From Bacteroidota bacterium (GTDB lineage: Bacteria; Bacteroidota; Bacteroidia; AKYH767-A; OLB10): a stretch of DNA of 64,000 nt. Location: positions 119,685 to 183,684 of the forward strand of contig JADKFA010000008.1 of NCBI GenBank assembly GCA_016717725.1, given 5' to 3'. The notes below the pieces were generated by a model. The model saw only the letters and a program-made list of their open reading frames with translations. It ran no database searches and was not told the DNA's origin. This document shows positions 55,499 to 63,497 of this stretch, piece after piece; the stretch's first letter is position 1, and each line of letters opens with the position of its first letter. The position numbers were made by a program, and so were the translations under genes.

Positions 55499-56149
55499 TC
55501 AGAGAATTTGTCTTGCCAAATATACAATGAGCTTAGTTTCAAAGAATTCATCTGGCCAATAATCGCTAATCTTCTGTATTTCAACCATTTTTCTATAGAA
55601 GCCTAACTCTTCGGACAAGTCACCTCCTTTTAATATTACCCATCCATTGGGCAAAGATCCCACTTGACCTTCTTTTAATATATCCTTTGTCCAGTGAATT
55701 ATGTCGTTCATGGGTGCAACAGCTCTGCTTAAAACATAATCTACCTCCAGATCCATCTCCTCCACCCTCCCTCTTTTCACCATTACATTCTTCAATTGAA
55801 GTTGCTCCACAATATCGGCTACCACTTTCATTTTCTTCTCGATGGAATCCACCAAGATGAAACTTACCTCAGGAAAAAGGATTGCTAAAGGGATACCTGG
55901 AAAGCCTCCACCAGTTCCCAAATCCAAGACTCTAGCGCCTGGATTAAATCGAATAAACTTTGAAATGGAAAGTGAATGAAGTACATGTTTTACTTCAAAT
56001 AGCTCCGTATCCTTTCTCGAAATCAGATTAATACGACTATTCCAATCTAAGAATATCTCCTTAAATCGAACCAGCTTTTCTACTTGCTCCGAAGTAATTT
56101 TTGGCAGGTAATTTTGATACGAAAAAGAAAGCCCCATGTTTTCTGACAT
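55499..56149 (-). CDS. rsmG: 16S rRNA (guanine-527-N7)-methyltransferase RsmG
   Basis: GidB-family methyltransferase, 216 residues. Motifs are FKEIFLDWNSRINLISRKD, LHSLSISKFI, RVLDLGTGGGFPGIPLAILFP for SAM binding, FILVDSIEKKMKVV and LSRAVAPMNDII. It makes m7G527 in 16S rRNA. There are two candidate starts, ATG 56149 and ATG 56137, both inside a perfect 8-bp inverted repeat (56131-56154). A TACCTTTG box ends 4 bases before the first. It lies 34 bases downstream of the sigma-factor stop. Confidence 0.95.
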   Translation of the reverse strand: MSENMGLSFSYQNYLPKITSEQVEKLVRFKEIFLDWNSRINLISRKDTELFEVKHVLHSLSISKFIRFNPGARVLDLGTGGGFPGIPLAILFPEVSFILVDSIEKKMKVVADIVEQLQLKNVMVKRGRVEEMDLEVDYVLSRAVAPMNDIIHWTKDILKEGQVGSLPNGWVILKGGDLSEELGFYRKMVEIQKISDYWPDEFFETKLIVYLARQIL

Positions 56150-56154
56150 GGGGC
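56131..56154 (-). promoter_or_regulatory. Inverted repeat over the rsmG start codons
   Basis: GCCCCATG ... CATGGGGC arms (56131-56138 and 56147-56154) with an 8-base loop. Each arm contains one of the two candidate rsmG ATGs, and the right arm touches the -7 box at 56154-56161. It could fold in mRNA or bind a regulator. Confidence 0.45.
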
Positions 56155-56183
56155 AAAGGTATTTCTTTCTGATTAATCCAGTT

Positions 56184-56897
56184 TTAATGATTTACGTACT
56201 CAGAATTTTTCATGATTTGGTATAAGAATTCACGAGCGCGGAACAATTGAGCTTTTACAGTTCCTAAAGGAAGCTTTAGCTCATCAGCAATTTCTTCGTA
56301 GGATAATTCCTGATAGTAACGCAATTCAACCAAGCGACGGTAACGAGGCTTTAGTTTCTCCACCACATCCTTCATCATCAAAACTTTTTGTTTCTTCATC
56401 ATCACATCGTCGGGACTTGGTCCATCCGATTTAATTTCAAGGGTGATATCTTGTCCATCTTCGTTTTCAAAACCACGATCAATTGACAACATCAATTTTC
56501 TTTTCTTGCGAATAAAATCGATACAGTTATTGGTTGCGATTTTAAACAACCAAGTACTGAAAGCGTAATCAGGAGTGTATTGTTTAATATTTCTAAATGC
56601 TTTTCCAAAAGCCTCTATGGTTAAATCCTCGGCATCGTCACGGTTATTCACCATTTTGAGGAGCATATAATAGATAGAATCTTTATAGCGAGACATTAAC
56701 TCGGCATACGCTTTTTGGTCACCATGATCAACAGCGCGACGCACTATCTTATAATCTTTGATGGCTTTATCAGATAAATGCTGAATTTCACTATCTGCAA
56801 CTTCTACAAGGGGCTTTACAATTTCCTCGGTTGAAGCTTTTGTTGATTTACTACTGCTTTTCTTTTTTGCAGGTTGAAGGGTAGATGTAACAGCCAT
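56184..56897 (-). CDS. ECF-type RNA polymerase sigma factor
   Basis: Sigma-70 family protein of 237 residues. A Lys/Ser-rich N-terminal extension of about 50 residues precedes region 2 (DAEDLTIEAFGKAFRNIKQYTPDYAFSTWLFKIATNNCIDFIRKKR) and region 4 (LVELRYYQELSYEEIADELKLPLGTVKAQLFRARE). Regions 1 and 3 are missing, so it is ECF-like. No anti-sigma factor gene is adjacent. It overlaps the upstream GT2 gene by one base, which ties its expression to that gene. Confidence 0.92.
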   Translation of the reverse strand: MAVTSTLQPAKKKSSSKSTKASTEEIVKPLVEVADSEIQHLSDKAIKDYKIVRRAVDHGDQKAYAELMSRYKDSIYYMLLKMVNNRDDAEDLTIEAFGKAFRNIKQYTPDYAFSTWLFKIATNNCIDFIRKKRKLMLSIDRGFENEDGQDITLEIKSDGPSPDDVMMKKQKVLMMKDVVEKLKPRYRRLVELRYYQELSYEEIADELKLPLGTVKAQLFRAREFLYQIMKNSEYVNH

Positions 56898-58030
56898 TAT
56901 TTCCAGGATTTGGTTTTGATGAAGAGATTAGAAACAGCTAAGATGGGATAAGAGAAAGCAGTGATGATATCAAAAGCAGGAAGAAAAAACACTAGGTCTT
57001 TTTCACCTAATGCTTTAAACCCTTTCCAACAAACTATCATTTGAGTCATAAGACGTATTGCGATAATTCCTACGATGAGTTGCCAATTAAGTTTCAATAA
57101 AAATGCAAGAATTACAGTTAACCAGAACAAAAACAAGCTAAAGAAGTAACCACCAACGAATCCACGGTCGCTGCTTTTGTAATGCTTTCCTGTGCTCATA
57201 TGTCGTTTTTTCTGCCAAATCCATGTATAAAGACTCGTTTTTGGCTTTGAAAACGTAAAAGCATCTGGATTTAGAATTACAGAAGTATTACTTTGATTGG
57301 ATGTTTCGTTCACAAAGAGGTCGTCGTCGCCTGACATAATATGGTAATGTTTAGCGAAACCTTTATTTTTAAAGAAGAGAGATTTAGTATAAGCCAAGTT
57401 TCGACCTACGCCCATATAGGCTTTTCCCTTTAACGCCCGACTGAGGTACAGCATTGCATTCATCACCGTATCAAAGCGAATCCATTTACTAAGTAATCCT
57501 GGCTCATTATTATAGGCTCCATAAGAAATCACCATTTCTTTTCCATTGGAAAAGCCCTGCACCATAGATCGGATCCAATTCCTAGAAGCTGGCTTACAAT
57601 CCGCATCTGTTAATAATAGATGTTCATAGGAGGCACCCTTAATACCTAGAGTAAGCGCGAATTTCTTCCCATGTTGATACTTCTCTTGTTCTTTCAGCGT
57701 AATTACTTTCAAATTAGGATAGGCATCTTCCATCTCCTCCAAAAAATTGGCTGACTCATCCCACGAACAATCGTTTACCACTACTACTTGATATTCGGGA
57801 TAGTCTTGATCGAGAATAGATGGAAGGAAACTACGTAAATTCTTTAGCTCATTCCGAGCACAAATCACTACCGATACAGGCGGTGTAAATGCGGGTCCTT
57901 TTGCTTCTAATTTATTATTAAAACTAGGACCCGACATTCCCATCAGAAAATAAAAAAGCTGTACGAGAGTCGCACCTCCTAATATTACTAAAACAATTTG
58001 ATTAATTAACTCTATTTCTAAGGCTGGCAT
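56897..58030 (-). CDS. Membrane glycosyltransferase family 2 protein
   Basis: A GT-A fold processive-type transferase of 377 residues. One N-terminal helix (IVLVILGGATLVQLFYFLMGM) precedes the catalytic domain (PPVSVVICARNELKNL, VVVNDCSWDESANF, LLTDADCKPAS with the DxD-like DAD, then MSGDDDLFVNE and a QKKRHMSTGKHY motif in place of Q/RxxRW). Two to three C-terminal helices follow. I chose ATG 58030; a GTG at 58054 sits one base after the -7 box TAGATTTG (58056-58063). It probably makes a surface polysaccharide or glycolipid. Confidence 0.88.
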   Translation of the reverse strand: MPALEIELINQIVLVILGGATLVQLFYFLMGMSGPSFNNKLEAKGPAFTPPVSVVICARNELKNLRSFLPSILDQDYPEYQVVVVNDCSWDESANFLEEMEDAYPNLKVITLKEQEKYQHGKKFALTLGIKGASYEHLLLTDADCKPASRNWIRSMVQGFSNGKEMVISYGAYNNEPGLLSKWIRFDTVMNAMLYLSRALKGKAYMGVGRNLAYTKSLFFKNKGFAKHYHIMSGDDDLFVNETSNQSNTSVILNPDAFTFSKPKTSLYTWIWQKKRHMSTGKHYKSSDRGFVGGYFFSLFLFWLTVILAFLLKLNWQLIVGIIAIRLMTQMIVCWKGFKALGEKDLVFFLPAFDIITAFSYPILAVSNLFIKTKSWK

Positions 58031-58185
58031 CTTCAATGGATCGTTGCTAAACACACAAATCTATTGGATGAGTCCGCGCTAAAAGGATAGTACGATTTAT
58101 AAATATTAACATTTCAATATTGAAAATAAATCCATCTAAAAGGCACCTTAGCAAACACTTAGAACAATAAAATTTCCATTTCCTC

Positions 58186-58235
58186 TTGCGAGAGAAAATT
58201 TTTAGCACGGAACAATAGAAATTTTTCTCTCGTAT
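58186..58235. repeat. Short inverted repeat GCGAGAGAAAATTTT
   Basis: Imperfect 14-bp arms CGAGAGAAAA(T)TTT at 58189-58202 and 58219-58232 around a 16-base loop, between GT2 and the aminotransferase. It could be a weak terminator or a structural RNA remnant; no T run clearly follows. Confidence 0.35.
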
Positions 58236-58282
58236 AAAGAAATTCCTGACTATGTTTAATTAGAATAAAAGCAAAATAACTA

Positions 58283-59484
58283 TTAGATAGTTCTACCGGG
58301 ATACACTTTTAATGCTTCTTCCAAGCAAGTCATTGCATTCTTCAGAGATTCTTGATTCAACACATACGCAATTCTAACCTGATGCTTTCCAAGTTCGGGT
58401 ACAGAATAAAATCCGCTTGCAGGGGCCAACATAACCGTTTGGTTATTGAATTCAAATGATTCCAAGAGCCATTGGCAAAATTTGTCTGCATCATCTACGG
58501 GCAATTCAGCCATACAATAAAAGGCACCGCTTGGTTTTGGGCAAAACACACCTTCCATTTTATTCAGCGAATCCACAACGAAATCACGTCGAGAAACATA
58601 CTCCTTATGTACTTCGGTAAAATAAGTCTCTGGGAGTATCGATGGCGGCTTCGGCTGCTATCTGTCCTAAAGTTGGAGGACTCAAGCGAGCTTGTGCAAA
58701 TCGCAAAGCGGCTGCCATTACTTCCTTGTTTTTTGAAATTAATGCTCCTATACGAACTCCACAAGCACTGTATCTTTTCGAAACGCTATCCATTAACACG
58801 ACATGCTGATCCAATCCATCCAAATGCATAGAGGATACATACTCGCGACCATCGTAACAAAACTCGCGATACACTTCATCAGAGAAAAGGTATAAATCGT
58901 GTTTCAGAACAATTTTACGAAGAATTTCCAACTCTTCTTTGGTATACAAAATACCCAGTAGGATTACTTGGATTACAAATTAAAATTGCCTTTGTTTTTA
59001 GTGTAATCGCTTTCTCGAATTCTTCAATAGGTGGCAGAGCAAATCCTGATTTTATGCTAGAAGCAATTGGCTTTACAATAACATCTGCTTGTGTACTGAA
59101 TCCATTATAATTAGCATAATAAGGTTCTGGGACGATAATTTCATCACCTGCATTTAGGCAGGCCATCATTCCTATTTCAATGGCTTCAGATCCACCGGTG
59201 GTTATGATAATATCTTCCCAACTCAAGTTAATATCAAACTTTTGATAGTACCCTACCAATTTTCTTCTATAAGACTCAATACCAGCCGAATGACTATATT
59301 CAATTACTTTTAAATCAATCTTATGAATAGCATCCATCATAACTTGAGGCGTGTGAATATCAGGTTGACCAATATTCAGATGATAGATATGTATTCCTCT
59401 TTTCTTCGCTTTCTCTGCAAACGGTACTAGTTTACGAATAGGGCTTGGAGGCATTTTAAGTCCTTTATCAGATATTTTCGGCAT
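58283..59484 (-). pseudogene. Class I/II PLP-dependent aminotransferase, two frameshifts
   Basis: Fold-type I aminotransferase of about 399 residues after removing one extra base at each of two G/C runs (58954-58956 and 58632-58634). The pieces show the AspC-like order: HLNIGQPDIHTPQ, ITTGGSEAIEIGMMACL, CNPSNPTG, FSDEVYREFCYDG, the PLP lysine in MDSVSKRYSACGVRIGAL, and PSGAFYCMAELPVDDADKFCQWLL with VRIAYVLN. The family includes aspartate, alanine and aromatic transaminases; the exact substrate is unclear. Both lesions are single-base homopolymer insertions, so the real gene is probably intact. Confidence 0.88.
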
Positions 59485-59498
59485 GGTATTAAAATATT

Positions 59499-59523
59499 AA
59501 TCCCGGCCAAACGGGCCGGGATT
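59499..59523 (-). terminator. GC-rich hairpin terminator after the DUF1573 genes
   Basis: A 10-bp perfect stem AATCCCGGCC/GGCCGGGATT with a 5-base loop, followed on the minus strand by an A/T-rich tract (AATATTTTAATACC). It lies between the DUF1573 pair and the aminotransferase. Confidence 0.7.
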
Positions 59524-59551
59524 ACAAAATTAAACTTTTTTGTTGAGAGAA

Positions 59552-60037
59552 TTACTTAGCTGGGGTAGCATTTGCTGGTTGAGCAGCAGGTGCTTCAACA
59601 GTTCCTTTCAAATGAAGGATACGAGGACTGTTTTTAGCGTTTGAAGTAATGGTAACTGTTTTGTCTTGCATACCCATTTTACCAGCAGAATTAAAAGTTA
59701 CTTTAATAACACCAGTAGTACCTTTCTTAATTGGCTCCTTTGGATAAAGAGGAACAGTACAACCGCAAGAACCTTGTGCATTTGTGATGATTAAATCATC
59801 TTTACCATCATTAGAAAAAGTAAATTCATGCGTTACAGACTCACCTTGTTTGATTGTACCAAAGTTAAATTCTTCGTTACCGAAAGTCATTTCAGCAGCG
59901 TTTTTGTTTTCAGCAGGAGTAGCTACTTGAGTAGCTGCTGGAGTTGCTGGTTTGCTCATTGCTTTATCAGTTTGAGCGTTTACCATTGTAGCTGCGAATA
60001 ACATTCCACAAGTGACGAGAATGATTGATTTTTTCAT
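59552..60037 (-). CDS. DUF1573 domain-containing secreted protein
   Basis: A 161-residue protein: signal peptide (MKKSIILVTCGMLFAATMVNAQ), an Ala/Pro/Thr-rich linker, then a DUF1573 Ig-like fold with FNFGTIKQGESVTHEFTFSNDG, ITNAQGSCGCTVPLYPKEPI and ITSNAKNSPRILHLKGTV. The GSCGCT pair of cysteines is a family hallmark. It ends in a second Ala/Pro-rich tail. It is a close paralogue of the gene just upstream (60069-60533). Probably periplasmic or surface-exposed; function unknown. Confidence 0.93.
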   Translation of the reverse strand: MKKSIILVTCGMLFAATMVNAQTDKAMSKPATPAATQVATPAENKNAAEMTFGNEEFNFGTIKQGESVTHEFTFSNDGKDDLIITNAQGSCGCTVPLYPKEPIKKGTTGVIKVTFNSAGKMGMQDKTVTITSNAKNSPRILHLKGTVEAPAAQPANATPAK

Positions 60038-60068
60038 AATGATTTGTTTAGTTTATTAATTTATTTAA

Positions 60069-60533
60069 TTATTTCGAATGATTTTCTAAGGGAGACAAAC
60101 CGTTATCTTTACGCAAAGGCATTTGATCATCGGTTTGTTCTTGTGATCTTACCACGCCTTTAATAGTAATTACTTTTGAAGCAGATTTTGCGTTGGAGTT
60201 GATGGTAACTGTTTTAGTAAAAGGACCAGGACGTTTGGTATCGTAGGTTACATTAATATAGGCTGATTGTCCTTTTAAGATGGGTTCTTTTGGCCATTTT
60301 GGAACGGTACATCCACATGAACCCGTTGCATTTGTAATAACCAAAGGATCTTTTCCTGTATTAGTGAACTTAAAAGCATAACTACCATCACTGGCATAGT
60401 CAATAGTTCCATAATCGTATAATTCCTTTTCGAATGTAATTTCTGCAGTTGAGGTAGCCGTTTTTGCATCTTGTGCGTAGGCAAAAACTCCTGCTGCAAC
60501 GAAGTAAATACAGAATAAGAAGATTTTTTTCAT
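60069..60533 (-). CDS. DUF1573 domain-containing secreted protein (paralogue)
   Basis: A 154-residue protein with signal peptide (MKKIFLFCIYFVAAGVFAYAQ) and one DUF1573 domain: YDYGTIDYASDGSYAFKFTNTG, ITNATGSCGCTVPKWPKEPI and VTINSNAKSASKVITIKGVV. The Ig-like domain aligns over its whole length with the neighbouring gene, so this is a tandem duplication, but the tails differ: here a short polar end (KDNGLSPLENHSK) replaces the Ala/Pro-rich one. The gap between the genes is 31 bases. Confidence 0.93.
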   Translation of the reverse strand: MKKIFLFCIYFVAAGVFAYAQDAKTATSTAEITFEKELYDYGTIDYASDGSYAFKFTNTGKDPLVITNATGSCGCTVPKWPKEPILKGQSAYINVTYDTKRPGPFTKTVTINSNAKSASKVITIKGVVRSQEQTDDQMPLRKDNGLSPLENHSK

Positions 60534-60711
60534 AATTTAATGAGTTCTATTTTAACGTGTAACGGAAAACAAAGTTCATTCTTTTACATGAAGTGGGAAT
60601 GAACTATACTCCTACTGTTTCAAGAGTACAATGCAAAACAAACCTTTTCTTATGAACTAAACATGAAGTCATTAGCTTAGGCTTAAAATTCAAGAAAATA
60701 AGGTCAAAATG

Positions 60712-61443
60712 CTATGACTCTTCAGCAATGGCGCCACTTAACTCTACTAAAATTGTTTTGAAGAAAAATACGGTCCACAAGGCTATTCCCATAAACTTCA
60801 ATCCATCTTCAATATAAGTTCCGAAAGCTATTGCATCCTCAAATAAAACATCGAAAACGATAGAGAGAGCTAAAAAGAAATAGGAGGCTATAAGATAACT
60901 GAAATACTTATTCATCAATGTATTTACATACTTAATATTAAATACAATTAATATTAACGTATAGGCAATGTAAAAACTGACTTCCGGCACTCCAAAATAA
61001 TCGGGTATAATTACTTCATGGAATTGGAATAAATCATCAATGGCAATGATAGCTGTGATTAGACCACTTACAAAAAAGAAATTCTTTCGACCTGAATTTG
61101 GATTTCTCATTCTTAAAAAATACCAAGAAAACCAACACAGCGTTACAGAGGCACACCAAATAAAAATCCCCAACGAACTTAACATGCCAACATAAGGTTC
61201 TAAATGATAAACTCCGCTATAATCTCTTGACAAATCAGATGGTTCAATTCCCGTCTTTACGGCAACCACTAAAACAGAAAAAAGAAAAACAGAAAACGCA
61301 AAAACCAATTTAAAAATATTTTTAAAATTACTTTTTAATGTCAACCAAAAATTATTACAGATTAGTAAAAGCCCATCTTTGGTTAATATCTGCTTTAAAA
61401 TCGAACCGAAACTCATTTCTTTCTTCATCTGAAACAAATGCAT
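60712..61443 (-). CDS. Polytopic membrane protein of unknown function (paralogue A)
   Basis: A 243-residue protein with about six predicted membrane helices. Conserved features shared with the next gene are EPSDLSRD, GMLSSLGIFIWCAS, AIDDLFQFHE, a LSIVFDVLFEDA helix and YIEDGLKFMGIALWTVFF. The DDxFQxHE motif near a helix end places two acids and a His close together, as in membrane hydrolases or metal-binding proteins, but I do not recognise the family. The start could be ATG 61443 or the Met five codons later. It lies 34 bases downstream of its paralogue. Confidence 0.75.
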   Translation of the reverse strand: MHLFQMKKEMSFGSILKQILTKDGLLLICNNFWLTLKSNFKNIFKLVFAFSVFLFSVLVVAVKTGIEPSDLSRDYSGVYHLEPYVGMLSSLGIFIWCASVTLCWFSWYFLRMRNPNSGRKNFFFVSGLITAIIAIDDLFQFHEVIIPDYFGVPEVSFYIAYTLILIVFNIKYVNTLMNKYFSYLIASYFFLALSIVFDVLFEDAIAFGTYIEDGLKFMGIALWTVFFFKTILVELSGAIAEES

Positions 61444-61477
61444 TTCTTTCGTATCCCTATTTCACTCTTAGTCACCA

Positions 61478-62149
61478 TTATTCTTTCTTTCTAACTTGTT
61501 GAATTTGTTGTACAATAAACAACATTGCTGTTCTTAAATAATAAACCGACCAAAGAACAATTCCTACAAATTTACAACTATCCTCCCAAAATGCATGATC
61601 TGAATCTACTTTTATTATTTCACGATCCACTACTAATGAAAAAGCGAACATAAACAAAGCTAACGACCAAAGTACGAAATCTGTCTGCAAAAAAGTTTTA
61701 AAGCAAACGATTACGATAAAGGCAATACAAATAAAGTACGCCAAGAAAAACAACTGTTCTGGGACGTATCGAATATTGCTAAACATTTTCTCATGCATTT
61801 GAAACACATCATCAAAACCCAAAACGAAAGAAAGCAAACCTGCAAAGAGCATCAACAAAAACTGTCCGCGTGGACCTTTTAGTCGATACAAAAAAGCAGC
61901 TGTAAACAAGCAAATGGTAGCAGAAGCGCTCCAAAAGAAAATTCCCGCGTTGGAAATCATTCCGGTATAAGTATGACCTTTCAAAACGGTATTAGGATCA
62001 CGAGTAAGATCGCCCAAATCGATACCCAGCATACGACCTACTTTGTAGGTGATGAAGAGAATTATTAATGGTATACTAAAGCTTATTAAATATACTACGT
62101 AATTCGTCTTAATTCGAATTAGAGCAGTTGAAAATATTTCCTTTATCAT
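61478..62149 (-). CDS. Polytopic membrane protein of unknown function (paralogue B)
   Basis: A 223-residue protein with about six membrane helices, homologous along its length to the downstream gene. Shared motifs are GIDLGDLTRD, GMISNAGIFFWSASATICLF, GFDDVFQMHE, FSLVVDREI and FWEDSCKFVGIVLWSVYY. The acids and His of DDVFQMHE and the ED..KF motif are kept, which suggests function. Upstream of the ATG on the minus strand is TAATTTCG (62174-62167), a weak -7 box. No known family was recognised. Confidence 0.75.
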   Translation of the reverse strand: MIKEIFSTALIRIKTNYVVYLISFSIPLIILFITYKVGRMLGIDLGDLTRDPNTVLKGHTYTGMISNAGIFFWSASATICLFTAAFLYRLKGPRGQFLLMLFAGLLSFVLGFDDVFQMHEKMFSNIRYVPEQLFFLAYFICIAFIVIVCFKTFLQTDFVLWSLALFMFAFSLVVDREIIKVDSDHAFWEDSCKFVGIVLWSVYYLRTAMLFIVQQIQQVRKKE

Positions 62150-62588
62150 AGCGTTAAGCCGTTCTACGAAATTATTAAGGAAAAGTTAATTAAAAAGGTC
62201 AATAATCCTGACTTAATATAACATATTAACAATTAAACATCTTTAACAAATATTAATTAAAAAGATAATGGGTTTTCATATCCCATCCCATTTCTACTTT
62301 CTCCTAATCTTGCCCCTTCTCTTCCTCAGTCTAGACGAGAGATGGGACTGACTTTTTGTCGGCCCCTATTCACCCGTTGCAGTGGACCAAAACAAAGTTC
62401 CGGATTTTATTCATATCTAATTGATATATAGAATATATTGATTAACAGATTTAGGTTTCGGACTGATTTTTCAGATGTGTTCGGTTATTCAAGTTAATCA
62501 ACTCTTTCAGATTAAATTTTCTAGAAATGACATTTATATTTTGCTCAGTTTCCTTTAGTCGATTGATTTCATGGTTTCATTTTACAGA
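62150..62588. other. Intergenic region, no gene seen
   Basis: About 439 bases between paralogue B and the AbiE locus. The left part is AT-rich; the middle (62290-62400) is richer in C and T runs. I see no ORF with coding character, no tRNA-like structure and no clear terminator. Confidence 0.5.
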
Positions 62589-63497
62589 TTAACTATTGCC
62601 TGGATAAAGCACAGCTTGTAATTGTTCAATCATGACTTGGTATTTATCTGGATTTCCACCATTCAATTTTTCAAGGTTAAGAAGTTTCCATTTTAGCCCT
62701 GGGTAATCCTTAAAATCGTAGATAGTCCAATCCGGTTGAAGTTTCAGAATTCCCATTAAAAATATTTTATCGCTTTCAGTCAGATTTTGATGAATAGCAT
62801 TTATTAACGACTCTCTTGTTTTCTCATATTCATAGTATGTAAAACCTTCTGATGTCATACCCGAGAATTGTGTTTCCATTGCACTAGTTTGGTCTAGCAA
62901 ATGCGGAGAAAGAATCTCATGCATAGGTCTACTATGACTCAAAAGGTAAAATAAAAAACCAGATTTAACTTCATCTGTGAAGCCTTCATTTTTCAGAAGG
63001 TATAGGACATCAAATAAGTCTCTAGGATGTTGTCTGTCCAGTGCAGCACATATTTTACTACCGAAAAGCAAACCATGATTTAATACCTTAACTTCAACAA
63101 ATGCATCGAATTCCTCCTGTGCTTTCAAACACAATTGCATTACTTCCGGCTCAAAGATACATCCCCTGCTCATAAGACTAACTTCGACTTTAACAGACAC
63201 ATTTTATCATTCACAAGTAATTTACAGATTTTTTTCTTCGTGCTGAATTCTTGAACCTGGAAGTACTTTTTGGATATTGACTACAATTCGTTTCAATGCT
63301 TCATTGATATGAAATTGTGATGTTTCAAAATCCTCAAGAGACAGATACGTAAGATCAACATCAACTGAAAGTCTTGGCATATTACGTACAAACAGATTTA
63401 TTGCAGTGCCACCGTGTAGAGCAAAACAATCTTCTTTTGCTATTTCAGGCAAGATTGACAACAAAAGACCAACTTGTTTTCTATATTCCTCTTGCAT
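62589..63497 (-). pseudogene. abiEii: AbiEii nucleotidyltransferase toxin, two frameshifts
   Basis: Toxin of a type IV toxin-antitoxin/abortive infection system. The N-terminal piece, from ATG 63497 (MQEEYRKQVGLLLSIL), has the nucleotidyltransferase motif HGGTAINLFVRNMPRLSVDVDLTYL. The C-terminal piece has LLFGSKICAALDRQHPRDLFDVLYLL, typical of AbiEii. An extra base near 63224 and a missing A near 63202-63205 split them; the repaired junction reads NLKLLVNDKNVSVKVEVS and gives about 302 residues. It overlaps the AbiEi gene end by 17 bases, as in coupled pairs. Confidence 0.8.
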
